Notes: generated by a model from the sequence alone, not told the origin. 64,000 nucleotides of DNA from Brachionus plicatilis (GCA_010279815.1 QEOQ01000041.1:1029784-1093783); one strand, 5' to 3'. Positions 1 to 10,690 are shown, counted from the stretch's first letter. Numbers and translations: made by a program.

Positions 1-1189
1 AATCTCTTGTTAAATAACTTTGGAAGATTCTAATTTGTAAAAATTTTAAATATTATTTGATTCATTTTGAAGCACAATAAAAGTTTAAGTGAGCATTCAC
101 TTATAATCAAAAACAATAAAAATAAAAAATCTATCAAAATATTAATTAAAAAAAAATGGATAAAATAAACAAAGAATTGTCAAAAGTAAAATTATTCAGC
201 GTTAAATTTATAAGTTTATTGTATGAAAAATAGGTATTGAAAAACCAAAATGAATTGATGAAACCATAGACAAAGTAAATAAAATAATGACCAAAAATTT
301 CACGACCCAGACACTCATTTTAAACTTAAAATTCCATTAAGCTTTCTCAAGCGTTAAGACCAAATCTTGTTTTGGTTTATCCATTCCATAGCAGTAAAAA
401 TTACCCTAAAAAAATTGAAAGAAGGATGGTTTTCATGTTGGCTTTGACTTTTTAAACAGAAATATTTTTGGCTTATATTTATTTGAATAGAAAAAACTAT
501 TGTGAGCTAATTAAAAAATTTCACAAATCACAAATCTTTATAGCCAGCTTTCACAATCTGTTAATGTTTTAGGAAATACTCATTGTTTCAATTAATAGAT
601 ATGTTATTGTTTTATAATTATTATTTTTTATTAGTTTAAACATTAAAGGCTAAAGTAAAAAAAAAAATATTTAGTTAATGACTTCAACAAAAGATATCTT
701 TGAAATGTTAGAGTACATTTTTACCTTAATACCATGGTGAGCTTAATCAAATTGAAATATATTGAGAGAACCTAAATGGTTTTTAAAAATATTATGAAAA
801 TAACGCTAATCAAAAATGTGTTTTAGATCTAAAAGCAATATATGACTTAAAAAATTCGAATTTAATTGACAGGATACTTGTTAAAATTTTTTAAAATTTC
901 TAAATTTTTAAATTTATGTAAAAATTCTCAAACTTGTTTAAACTTTTAAAAATAATTATTTTGAATGAAACACAAAAACATCATTTTGTTTGTCAACATC
1001 AAAAAATTTAATTTCACAAAATCTGCTCGTTTTATAAGAAAATTCAATTTCCTGCATTTTTAACCAATAACTTAATTTTTGAACTGATATTTGTATGAGA
1101 TCATTAAAGAATTTTGAAAAAATCTCAAAAAAAAATTTTTTTTTAAATATTTAATGACGTAAACAATTAAACTGAGTAAAACTGACATG
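1..1189. other. AT-rich non-coding DNA
   Basis: No open frame with recognisable protein similarity, no RNA gene and no clear repeat was found on either strand. The stretch is dominated by A/T runs. Confidence 0.5.
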
Positions 1190-1197
1190 AATATGTG

Positions 1198-1806
1198 GGA
1201 TCATGTTCAGAATGTGATCAAAAATTGATCACCAAATTTTTTTTTGATCACATAAAATTTTTTTGATCACCTGAAATTTTTTTTGTTGAAATCAAAAATT
1301 TTTTTCATTCTAGAAATTTCAAAATTTTAAAATTATGTTAATATTGAATGAAATAAAAAAAAACAAAAAAAAATTGCAAATCACCATAAAACTAGAAGTT
1401 TTTGAAATATATATTAAGATTTAAAAACTGTAAAATAAAAGGCAGTTTTTACAAAGGAATTGCTATGGTCCCATTGGAATCGTCCGATGCAGCTAAATTA
1501 GCTGCAAAAAAAGCAAACAGTCAAATCCGGTAGAATGAAGCATTTGGGGTGAATTTATGAAAAATGAAAAGGGTTTTAAATTTCACATGTCAAAAAAACA
1601 CAAAGAATAATTTAGACTTTGTTTTGTTTTATTTTGAAAATTGAGACTTAAATTTTTTTTTGTAAAATTGGTAATAAAGTTTAATGTATTTTAAAAAATT
1701 TCTTGATCACCAAAAAAAATTTATTTTTATTTTTTCATAAATTAGAGGCTTTTTTGATCACGAAATTTGTGATCAGTGATCACTGATCACATTCTGGACA
1801 TGACCC
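1198..1806. mobile_element. hAT-like non-autonomous DNA transposon
   Basis: The two ends are inverted repeats: the left begins GGATCATGTTCAGAATGTGA and the right, read on the minus strand, begins GGGTCATGTCCAGAATGTGA. The element is flanked by an 8-bp direct repeat aatatgtg (1190-1197 and 1807-1814), the target-site size of hAT transposons. Several further gatcac motifs lie just inside both ends. A short open stretch near 1464-1532 is too short and broken to be a transposase, so the copy is non-autonomous. The family name rests on target-site size and end structure only. Confidence 0.75.
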
Positions 1807-2158
1807 AATATGTGAGTTAAGAAGAAGAATCCGTAAAAACAAAAAAATGTTTCAAGACAAAACACAGTTTTCAAATTAAATATTCAAAATTTGAAAGCCA
1901 CAATTGGGAGCGATGACCACCTAGGCAGTGACATTCTAAAATCTTTAAATTCCTATATACTAATTTTTAAATTCTAAGTTTATTTTTTTATTTAGTATTG
2001 AAATTAACTATTTAAACGATAATCAAATTAAAACAAAAAGAGTCTAGGTGGAATAAATATAAAGCTTTTTTTATAAACTTAATTATTTTTAATTTTTTTA
2101 TTAGAAACTTAGGTTCTAATTTTCGATTACAAAAAAACTGAATTAATAAAAACAAAGA

Positions 2159-2278
2159 AAGCCTAGAACACCCGGTATTCCCAGGCGGTCACCCATCCAA
2201 GTACTAACCGGGCTCGACGTTGCTTAACTTCGGTGATCGGACGAGAACCGGTGCATTCAACGTGATATGGTCCTAGAC
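2159..2278 (-). rRNA. 5S ribosomal RNA
   Basis: Read on the minus strand from 2278, the sequence follows the animal 5S consensus: a start like GTCTAGGACCATATCACGTT, the internal promoter region with GAAGTTAAGCAACGTCGAGC, then TTGGATGGGTGACCGCC and an end in TCTAGGC. Length is about 118-120 nt. A T-rich stretch follows the 3' end, as expected for a Pol III terminator. The 5' and 3' ends pair (GTCTAGGAC with GTTCTAGGC), so the copy looks intact. Only one copy is present in the window; whether it belongs to a dispersed or tandem 5S family cannot be judged here. Confidence 0.95.
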
Positions 2279-3492
2279 ATTTTTTGAGCATTTTTTATTT
2301 TAATTTAAATTTATTTTAAAAAAGTTTTTGAAATAAAAAAGTTGATGAAAATATCTTTCGAATATTTTTTCATTAATTAAGATATATTTTGTTGGATTTT
2401 CTGTTTATTAAAATCAAAAGTTTTAAATAATCTTAAGAAAAGAAGTATGTATTATTTAAATATTTTCATGATCAACCTACTTTAATGAAGAACTTGTCGA
2501 TCGAGCTCAACTCTTTTTTAAATAGACTTTTGATTAGATCGATGCTGAGAAGTAGTTTTAAATAAAAACAAAAATTAAATTAAAAATTAAAAAGGCTTCT
2601 TAAAAAAATCAAAGTTTTTTATCAAATCCTTAATTTTTAATTAAATATTCGAAAAATATTTAATCTTAAAAATATAGATATATTTTATTAAGTTCATAGA
2701 GATTTTAAATTGAGAATACATTAAAATTATGTAGAAAATTAAAAAGTGTAAACCTTTTGCTAAACTTTACGAAAATAAATCAGTTTGAGGAAATTATTTT
2801 TTTTTTTGGAAAATTTAAGAGTTGTAGAAAAGTCCCAGATTAAATTTTTTCTATAGTCGGAACTAAAGACTTTGAATTTGTATAAGCCTCAATATTTTTT
2901 AAGTCAATAAACCTATTTTATTACTCTTATTTCTTTTATCAAGGTAAGCACTGAAAATATTCATTGGAAACTTGATATTTTAATTAATTTCATTTAAGAA
3001 TTTTTTTTCGTTAACATAGTAAGCTGCAATTTTTTTACCCAAAGTAAGATGATCTGATTTTTTAAGAAAATATTTTACAAACTATTTAATCAGAAGATTT
3101 TTATTTTTTGAAGGCTTCTTTCTAAAGATATATTTCTTTATAAAGCGCTTGTCTAAGCCGACCGAACCATTATGGGTTCGTTGGTTGGAAAAATCTTTGT
3201 CACTTTTGCATACTTTTGCTTGGAGCTCTAATTCCACTTGTAAGCAATTAAAATTTGTGATTTAGAAATATTGGGCACTATATTAAATTCTGTTTATTTT
3301 ATGTTTTTAGAAAAATTATAGAATATTTAATTGGTTTTATCATCGAAGAGAATTAATTAGAAGATGGTAAAAAGTAAGAGCCAGATAATACTTTTTTTAA
3401 ATCTATCTCGTGATAATGTCACATACGATGACTTTTGTTTTATTTTTAAGAAATTTTCGGTTTTTTATTCAAAAAAATTAATTTTTGTATAA
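2279..3492. other. Non-coding DNA between 5S rRNA and tRNA-Met
   Basis: No protein-coding signal. The stretch holds one copy of a dispersed repeat (2441-2570, listed separately) and a small GC-richer hairpin at 3158-3188, whose arms CCGACCGAACC and GGTTCGTTGGTTGG pair with some wobble. The rest is low-complexity A/T. Confidence 0.45.
2441..2570 (+). repeat. Dispersed repeat next to Pol III genes, copy 1
   Basis: Diverged copy of a block seen at 3741-3865, 7251-7365 and 30284-30400. Shared landmarks are a start like aagaagtatgta, a central part and an end like gagaagtagttttta. This copy lies on the upstream side of the 5S gene and is the most diverged of the four. Confidence 0.4.
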
Positions 3493-3583
3493 GCCTCAAT
3501 AGCGCAGTCGGTAGCGCGTCAGTCTCATAATCTGAATATCTGGAGTTATCTGGAGGTCGTGAGTTCGATCCTCACTTGGGGCA
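3493..3583 (+). tRNA. tRNA-Met (CAT), elongator, with 18-nt insertion
   Basis: The acceptor stem GCCTCAA pairs with TTGGGGC (one G-T pair) and is followed by discriminator A. The A box TAGCGCAGTCGG and B box GAGTTCGATCC match Pol III promoters, and the anticodon loop CTCATAA gives CAT. The sequence matches the animal elongator tRNA-Met apart from 18 extra nucleotides. These can be read as an intron after position 37 (ATCTGAATATCTGGAGTT), giving a 73-nt mature tRNA with G43 pairing T27, or as an expansion just after the anticodon stem, because ATCTG occurs three times in a row. A T-run follows at about 3587. The same 91 nt recur at 7017-7107 and 30537-30627. Confidence 0.9.
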
Positions 3584-3740
3584 ATATTTTTTTATTAAAA
3601 AAAAATCTACAATTTCCAACTAAAAATTATTTATTCTTTGTTTTCAAGTTAATAGCAAATATTTCAATATTTAGACTTGAAAAATAAAATAAATATCTAA
3701 AAATTTTATTTCGAGCACAAACTTACAAACTTTAAATTAA

Positions 3741-3865
3741 GAAGTATGTATCTATTTAGATATTCTTTTACAACTCAAACTTCTTCGGTGACGATTGTAT
3801 CAGTTGAATGCAAGTCTTTTTTAGAATTGTATTGTTACTGAAACAGAGAAGTAGTTTTTATTAAA
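3741..3865 (+). repeat. Dispersed repeat downstream of tRNA-Met, copy 2
   Basis: Begins gaagtatgta and contains TTGTATCAGTTGAATGCAA and then cagagaagtagttttta. It lies about 160 nt after the tRNA, like the copy after the tRNA at 7017. The block is not coding. It could be the conserved body of an old short element or a Pol III neighbour of unknown role. Confidence 0.45.
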
Positions 3866-5284
3866 AAAACAATTAAATCCTCTTAAAAAACTGAAATCAT
3901 AATGGAAAATTTATTACCTAGTTAATGGTTATATTATAAATGTGGTCAAAAATAATGTTGCATATTCTGGAAAATTTAACTTTTTTCATGGAAAAATAAA
4001 AATATAAGTTGAATCAAATAAAAATAATACAAGGATATTTTGGACCTCAAAATTGAACCTTAAGGAAAAGATTTAAGAAAATAAAATAATTTCATTAAAT
4101 TTTAATTTTTATTAAAATAACCAAAATTCAATTTTTTTCTGCTTATCTTTATCTTAATCTTTACTTTATTTTCAATGAATAACAATCAACCTATCCGGTT
4201 TAATGTAGAATAGGTGCAAGAACTAATGAATGCTGTTCAAAAATTGTCAGCTTTATTTGTTTATTTGTTTGAAAGTCTTTGAAAAAATTTAAGAATGAAC
4301 ATTAATCCTAAAATAGACTTAGTTAGCAGAAAAAGATTAGCAGAAAAAAATTGAAGATAAGTTATTTTAAAATAAATTAAAAGTTGCTTACTTTTTATTG
4401 TTCTATTTACTCAAATTTTTTCCTAGAATTTAATTAAACAAATCGAGAGAGGTAACTTGCCCGAGTCTAATAACCCCCTAAGAATCAAACTTTCGGACTC
4501 AGTCAATACAGACAAACAACCCTAAGGTTATCTGTTTATTAAAATTCATTAAAATTATTTACATCAGCTGTTGCTAGGTTTCTACAATAAATTATTTACA
4601 GTATCTTAAAATTAAATTAAAAATTTTAAATAAATATGTTGAGACTTTTGTTTTAAATTTTAACTTAAGTGATAAATTTTTTTTCAAAGTCTTTGTAAAA
4701 TTGATTTCTGGCTGAAGCAGAGAAGTTTTTTTATCAAATAAATACAAAAAAAATTCAAAATTAGCATGAGTTAAATCATTATCCCGACTTGTCTTTAAAT
4801 ATGATAGTCAGTCTAAATAATTCAAAAAAAGAATTAAATTAAAGTTAATTAAAATTTTAAATGCGAACAGAAATAACTTATATTAATAACAGAATCTAAA
4901 ATAAATGTATGATTTTGGGGCCTTTTTGAGAAAGAGTGTCGTTATGGACGAAAAAATAGATATACTGTTGAACCCTACCAGAGTTACAACACAAAATTTG
5001 AATAAAAAGTTTTTTTTGAAGATAAAGACATGGATTAATCTGCATTAATTTTTAATGATGCTAATGCAGAATTTTTATTAATCTGCATTTGAGCCTACTT
5101 TTAAAACCTCAAATTAAATTGGTTGACTTATTCTTGTCAAGCCATCAACAATTTCAAATACATGATTTACGAACCAAAAGCTTGGGTTATTTGACTAAAG
5201 TCAAAAAGTTTGGAAATTACTTTTTACGTTAGTGTCAAGTATTCTATAACAAAAAGTTGAAATTTATGCAAATAGCTCAATTAA
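3866..5284. other. Non-coding DNA up to the duplication edge
   Basis: No gene, RNA or transposon end could be supported. A slightly more complex block at 4440-4530 and another at 4915-4985 have no recognisable protein or RNA similarity. The stretch ends where similarity to the right arm of the inverted duplication begins, near 5285. Confidence 0.4.
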
Positions 5285-5539
5285 AAATTATTTCAAGGTA
5301 ACTTGAAGAATACATTGAAAATAATTTATAGAATACACATCTAATACCACGCCGCGTTTTTATTAAAAAAGCATGAGGCAGAAACAAATAAATGTGTTGT
5401 ATTTCTTCATTCTTATTAAGAAATTAAAATTTAGTTAATTTTATTCGCCTTTCCTTAATAAACAAAACAAATACCCTAAAATTATGGCTTAATAGATTTT
5501 TTAATTTTATAAAAAATATTAATTTTGTTTACTTTTAAG

Positions 5540-5955
5540 GTTTTTATTGGGATATTACCGACTGGGCAGGTAACATTGACCAATTGAACGACTCAAAAAC
5601 ATTTTTACCGGTACCCTCAAATTTGGAACAACAGAATTCAGCTAGTTTGTCACCAATTTACTCGCGAGTATTCAAAATAAACAAAGTCCAAAATATAAAT
5701 GACGAAAAAACTACGCAATTTGCTCAACAAGACTTGGATACATTGAATGACGATAGTTTGAATCTTATTAATGAGAAATTAGATGCGCAACAAACAGACA
5801 CCTACATGTATTTGACCAGGGATGATTGTGATAAAACAGCTGAGTCAATCAAGACCCAGACCAACACAGAAAGTAATATTAGTGTAGAAAATAATGAAGA
5901 GGATTCAATGAGCAATCACTACTTTGCTCCGTCGACTTTTAAAGGCAAATTTTAA
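5540..5955 (+). pseudogene. Orphan duplicated last exon of Fat-like cadherin
   Basis: A 416-nt copy of the terminal exon of the cadherin gene, complete with the polypyrimidine-AG acceptor (AG at 5538-5539) and the TAA stop at 5953-5955. It encodes the same C-terminal cytoplasmic tail as 31677-32092, beginning GFYWDITDWAGNID after splicing. No upstream cadherin exon exists on this side: the duplication edge is only about 255 bp upstream, inside what was the 2.8-kb intron. The exon is therefore unlikely to be joined to a cadherin transcript unless by trans-splicing or read-through. Its perfect protein match to the functional copy points to a recent duplication or gene conversion. Confidence 0.8.
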
Positions 5956-7016
5956 ATTTGACGAAAATCAAAATTGTACTTGTTTTGAATTTGTTTAAAT
6001 AATTTTTTTATATGAGTTTTTTTTTATTAAATTGTAAAAATGAATTTTTATGTCAATTTTCGAGAGAACTTTTTAATTATGTAAGTTTATTTGAGTAACT
6101 AAGTTTTTTAAATAAAGATAAATCACATGTAATAAAATTATTGTTAAAAAATTTTTTATTATTTTTTATATTTTTTGATTGTTGATTTAAGTTTCATTGA
6201 CATTATTTGATTGATTAAAATTTAATTTAATTTTAAAAAAAATTTGCTCTTAACTATGTAAAATTACTTTAAATGCATAAAATCAAAAAGAATCCTAGAT
6301 TAATTTAAAAAATACTTTTTAAATCCCAAATAAACAATCGACACTGAAACTATGCTTGTAAATTTATACATTTGGTAATCTTTTGAAATAAATATGTTTT
6401 CGACTCACTTTTAAATTTAACCCTTTTTGAAATTTAGAGATACCTTTAATTTTGAAATTTTAATTTTTCTAACAAAAAACATTTGACATCATCATTTTAT
6501 CTTATTCTCCACCAGTTTCTTGTGTATCCATTTCTTTAATAGGATCCATTTTCAAAATTAAACATTTTGAAATTTTAAGGACTCTTTTTTTTAAGAGAAA
6601 AGTTTTTATTTAAAAGAGCCTTTCTAACAAAGGAGTTACTTATTTGAAAAGAGAAAATTTATCTTAATGATAAAAAAAGTTAATTTAGTTACAAATAAAA
6701 TTGCATCTTAAAATTTAAATTTATGCTTTTAAATTTTCTCTAATTAAATTTAAGTAATGAATTTTTATGAGTATTTCCAAAAACGCTTCATTTTTTTTAA
6801 TTATTTAAAAGCTTAAAACAGTTTTTCTTATTAAATTTTCATTAAATATTCATCAAACGTTTGACAAAAAAAAACAAAATAAAAGACGCGATTGGCATCA
6901 AATTACTAAAATTCAGGAAGTGAATCAAATAAAAGATAAATTTAGAAAAATTGGAAGTTCGTTTTTATTAAAATAATTAAAAATTGAATTTTTTAATTTT
7001 GAAGAGAAAAAATCGA
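5956..7016. other. AT-rich intergenic DNA (left arm)
   Basis: Shared with the right arm (about 30628-31676) at lower identity than the genes. No coding or RNA feature was found. A 15-codon open stretch on the minus strand around 6508-6552 is broken in the other arm and is not supported. Confidence 0.45.
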
Positions 7017-7107
7017 GCCTCAATAGCGCAGTCGGTAGCGCGTCAGTCTCATAATCTGAATATCTGGAGTTATCTGGAGGTCGTGAGTTCGATCCTCACT
7101 TGGGGCA
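7017..7107 (+). tRNA. tRNA-Met (CAT), elongator, with 18-nt insertion (left-arm copy)
   Basis: Identical over all 91 nt to 3493-3583, including the 18-nt insertion after the anticodon. Acceptor stem, A box, B box and a following T-run are intact. It is the arm partner of 30537-30627. Flanks differ strongly from those of the 3493 copy while the tRNA does not, which suggests selection or conversion keeping the gene intact. Confidence 0.9.
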
Positions 7108-7250
7108 TAATTTTTTATTAAAAAAATAGAAAGTTATTTATTTAATTTTGAAGTTGATACAAAAAATTTAAATTATGATCCTAAAATTGTTTTCAAATAT
7201 TTGAAAGCTATTTTTACATATTACTAATTTTAAAACTTTTAATCAAAAAA

Positions 7251-7365
7251 AGGATGTACCATTTTTGAATATTTTTCAATATTCAACTACTTCAGTGACT
7301 ATTTGTATCAGTTGAATGCAAATTTCTGTAGAATTGTGTTTGACTATGCAGAGAGGTGGTTTTTT
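7251..7365 (+). repeat. Dispersed repeat downstream of tRNA-Met, copy 3
   Basis: Contains TTTGTATCAGTTGAATGCAA and an end like cagagaggtggtttttt. It stands about 150 nt after the tRNA end, as at 3741. Confidence 0.45.
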
Positions 7366-7886
7366 AAAAGTTAATATTAAAAAAATGAAAGATTTTCGGA
7401 GAAAATTCGACAATTTCATTCGGATAAAATTAGAAAAAATATATTCGAAAATCATTTTTAAAAAAAAATATTTCAATAATTTATTAAAAAAAATATTTTT
7501 TTAGCTAACCTTAAATGAAATTAATAGCTTTTCATTTTTGCTCTTCCGAGTTACAATGCTTGTGGTCTCAGAAAAGATTTACTTTTTACTCTCAAATAAA
7601 AAACATTTACGCACCAAAAAATATTCTTTAAAAATTTATAAAAATTAAAAAAAAATTTGCAACACAACTTAAACTGCTCGGCAGCTTAGACTTAATATTA
7701 AAAAAAATTTTAACATTTTTTCTAGAGTTTAAGTGCATGTATTTTAATTTTATTTTAATTGGATTCTGAACCATTTTAGCTATCTTGGAAACATAACGCT
7801 GTCATTAAGTCAAGCATATTATCAAGTCTTTGGTCGATTTTTTTAGAATGAAATTTTTTTTAAAATAAAATTTATATTATCTTTTT

Positions 7887-7988
7887 CAGAGTTGTTTTTA
7901 AGTCACAGTTTTAAGTCTAAGTCACAAAATTTTAAGTCAAGTCATTGACTTGACTTGACTTAAGACTTGTGACTTAAAAACAACTCTG
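7887..7988. mobile_element. Short hAT-type MITE, left arm only
   Basis: A 102-bp element with perfect 20-bp inverted ends, CAGAGTTGTTTTTAAGTCAC at the left and its exact reverse complement at the right. It is flanked by the 8-bp duplication atcttttt (7879-7886 and 7989-7996). The right arm has a single aaaaagat (28933-28940) at the matching place, so that site is empty. The middle is a run of aagtc/gactt units able to fold into a hairpin. The CAGAG start and 8-bp target fit hAT. It is related to the larger element at 29262-29643. Confidence 0.9.
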
Positions 7989-8415
7989 ATCTTTTTATTA
8001 AGAATATTTTAATAAAAAAAATATTTTAATCAGATTTATTCAGAAATTTTACTTGTCGTGAAAACCGCATTTTAAGTATTCTGATTTAAACTTTTTTTTT
8101 GAATTCACTTTACTGAGAAAAGAAAATATAGACTGAAAATTAAAAATTATTTGAAACATATTATTTGTATGCTTGATTTTTTACGCAAATTAGTTTTCAA
8201 AATACTTCTTTTAACTCTACATCACAGCCATTAATTTCTAAGATTCTTCACGAATTGAAAATTAAAATTTTAAATTAGAAAATTAAATTCACATACTGGC
8301 TTAAATTAATATGCTATTAAAATAAGTTTTAAATTTTTTTTAAGCAAATTTAAACTGAAGCTCAAACAATATTAAATTAAATCCATAAACGCATTTAACA
8401 GACTATTCGATTCAA

Positions 8416-9411
8416 ATGATCAAGATTATGTCAATTTTTTTTCTCAAGAATTTAATTAAATTATTTTATAAAAAGATATTTATTTGGAGCAGCTTACTTT
8501 TGCTAGTTAATACATACCTTTTAGCATCCATTTATTTGAAATCAAAGAGACAATCGAGTCAAAATTTTAATCTTAAAGTGATTAATTTTTCTGATAATTT
8601 GTGCTCCCAGCATGAATACGAAATGATCCAATGTAGAAAATCTTTAAAAATTCACGTGTCCACTACGCTTTGTATCCATAGTATTGATAAAGACTATACC
8701 TCACGTTTGATTTCAAAAAATGGAATCAAAGAAAAGTGGCTCGTTCAATTGTTTACAAGTTATTTAAAAGAAAATGAAGACTGTTTAGTTATTGATATTG
8801 GCGCTCATGTGGGTATGTACACTTTGTTTGCTGCCAAAATGGACAGAGATGTGCTTGCAGTAGAAGCATTTTATGACAATATATTAAGACTACAAAAGGC
8901 AGCTAGAATTGAGAATTTAGAAAAAAAAATAACCCTTTTGAATTATGCAATATCCAACAGAGCAAACGAAATATTAGAGCTTAAAAAAAATATTAACATA
9001 GGAGAACAATCTTTTCTTGGACAAAAATCATCACAAGATAAAGAAGAAAATGATCGCTATGCTGTAAAAACAATTATTTTTGATGACATTTTACAAGTGA
9101 TACCAAAACAAGCTAATGGAAAAGAATATGAAAAAGCTATTTTAAAAATAGACATTGAAGGCTTTGAACCTTATGCCTTTGCTCGTTCGAGAAAAGTATT
9201 CGAAAAATTTGACTTTTTGCTGATCTTAATGGAATGGCATCAAATGAATAAACACCGTGAGTTTTACTCAAACGAAATTGAAAAAATGATCCAATTACTT
9301 ACTGAACAAGGATACATTCCATTTGATAAAGGCAAAAAGTTGGATCTGATCAATCGGCATAGTTGGCCATCGGATATTTATTGGAGTAAAAAAAGCAAAA
9401 ATTTTTACTAG
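8416..9411 (+). CDS. FkbM-family SAM-dependent methyltransferase, membrane-anchored (left copy)
   Basis: 331 residues, one exon. A hydrophobic segment at about residues 21-41 follows a lysine-rich start, predicting a type II membrane anchor with the enzyme in the secretory lumen. The methyltransferase fold shows the SAM-binding motif VIDIGAHVGMYTLFAAK (about 120-136), an acidic loop with VEAF soon after, and LKIDIEGFEPYA (about 243-254), which is characteristic of FkbM proteins. Family members O-methylate sugars or other small hydroxyl substrates; the substrate here is unknown. The copy at 27512-28507 differs at nine residues, four of them in or next to the anchor. The ATG at 8416 is the first in frame and fits the anchor. 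Confidence 0.85.
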   Translation: MIKIMSIFFLKNLIKLFYKKIFIWSSLLLLVNTYLLASIYLKSKRQSSQNFNLKVINFSDNLCSQHEYEMIQCRKSLKIHVSTTLCIHSIDKDYTSRLISKNGIKEKWLVQLFTSYLKENEDCLVIDIGAHVGMYTLFAAKMDRDVLAVEAFYDNILRLQKAARIENLEKKITLLNYAISNRANEILELKKNINIGEQSFLGQKSSQDKEENDRYAVKTIIFDDILQVIPKQANGKEYEKAILKIDIEGFEPYAFARSRKVFEKFDFLLILMEWHQMNKHREFYSNEIEKMIQLLTEQGYIPFDKGKKLDLINRHSWPSDIYWSKKSKNFY

Positions 9412-9779
9412 TTTATTAATCAAATGTTTTCTTAATATTATTAATATTGATTTATATAAGCGATTTAATTTTCGTTTAAAATAAAAAAAAATTTAATTTA
9501 ACCATTTTAGGCCCTTTTTAAAATGCTTCTCTTAATAATTGACAAATAAATTTTTTAAGAGACTTATAGTCTCTATAGAAAAAAAAAAGTCTTATTAGTA
9601 ATACATTTTTATAATTAATAAATATTTATTACTAATTAGACTATAATTTTTATTTATAATTAAAATTTTTCTCTTATTTTGATTTTTAGCCTAATAAATA
9701 ATTTTGAATTTTTTTTTAGATCAGTTTTATTTTCATTACAAATAGTAGAGTAGTAATATCCGCAGTATAGATATTTCTA

Positions 9780-10690
9780 TCTACACTTACGTTCAAAAGC
9801 GTTTAGCCTTATTAACTGTTTGGCTTTGGCAGACTTTGCTTCCCACCATTCCAACAACTTCATTGTTAATGATGACTTTGAAGCTATTTATTGTTTGCGC
9901 ACTAATAGTATTCACTGATAAACTGTTCCATAATATTACCCAGCGATTTGTTTTTTCAAGCTTCAAGGTAAATCAACAGGCTAGTGCCCCTATTGACTGA
10001 TTAACATTTCAATTATTTAAATTTTGTTTAAAAATATTGATTTAAAATTTTTAATTATTAAAAAATTAAAGTTGAAAAAGTTGAAAAAGTTGAAAAATTT
10101 AACAATAAAATATTCAAGTTAAACAATTCAAATTTTTTCACAAATTCCAAAAAAATCAAATGAATGTTATTGAAAATTGAGAGCTTAAATTTTGAAAACT
10201 TCACCATTGATCGTTTAATTACAAAGCAGTTAATAACCCTTGAGGAGAAATATTCAAATTTTTTTTCACCATTTTTCGATTTTGTTATCGGTTCATATAA
10301 ATTTTTTTTTTCCTTAAATTATATTTCAATTCTCTTGAATCATTTTTTTCAGATTATTTTAAAATTTAAATGTGAGTTATTTAAAAAAAAAAAACTATTT
10401 AAAGAAAATATAATCGTTCTTTTAAATATTCAATGTTGACACGAACAAAGACTTTTTTAAAAAATTGTTTATTTCATTAAATTTTTTGGCTTTAAAATTT
10501 AAGAGCTTAAAGATAGAAATATAATAGCTTTTAGCTTACTTATCATAAGTTAAGTCCACTGACTTCTTTGAAAAATAGCATAGGAGAGTAGAGCAATAAT
10601 CAAAATAAGGTAAAATATAGGTCTTAAAAAACTGTGCTTTAACTGATGTATCGGAATAGAAAATTTGTTAAATAGCTCATAAAAATGTGG
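9780..10690 (-). mobile_element. Decayed LINE reverse-transcriptase 3' part (left arm)
   Basis: On the minus strand a stretch around 10558-10650 reads SVKAQFFKTYILPYFDYCST followed by KKSVDL, the typical post-palm region of Jockey/CR1-group reverse transcriptases. About 600 bp further on (9850-9957) the frame reads NRWVILWNSLSVNT and then INSFK, matching the C-terminal end of such proteins (compare NEWNKIPDD and NEFKNKL in the LINE at 19396). Stops, frameshifts and A/T-rich filler separate the two parts. The same relic is in the right arm, so it predates the duplication. Confidence 0.65.

Larger units (their letters stand above)
7108..8415. other. AT-rich intergenic DNA with empty sites and a MITE
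   Basis: Non-coding. It contains the dispersed repeat (7251-7365), a hAT-type MITE (7887-7988) and two empty target sites for elements present only in the right arm: TA at 7740-7741 (TA-target MITE) and the tgtc/gaca site near 7800-7803 (solo LTR). Short open frames here in both directions are A/T-rich and not believable as genes. Confidence 0.55.

Noticed and set aside
3493..3865. tRNA plus downstream block read as a tRNA-derived SINE
   Set aside because: The tRNA part is identical in all copies while the body is strongly diverged, and no target duplication or tail is seen. A real tRNA gene with a co-duplicated neighbour fits better, though it is not excluded.
6508..6552. Minus-strand short frame MDPIKEMDTQETGGE, possible last exon
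   Set aside because: The right-arm copy has a stop and a changed start, no splice partner is visible, and the frame is only 15 codons.
7920..7975. aagtcaagtc repeats considered as a CRISPR-like or satellite array
   Set aside because: They are the hairpin interior of a hAT-type MITE with defined ends; there are no spacers and the genome is eukaryotic.
10164..10439. 91-codon open frame in the left arm
   Set aside because: A/T-rich filler inside a LINE relic; the matching right-arm block is mostly deleted, and no motif is recognisable.
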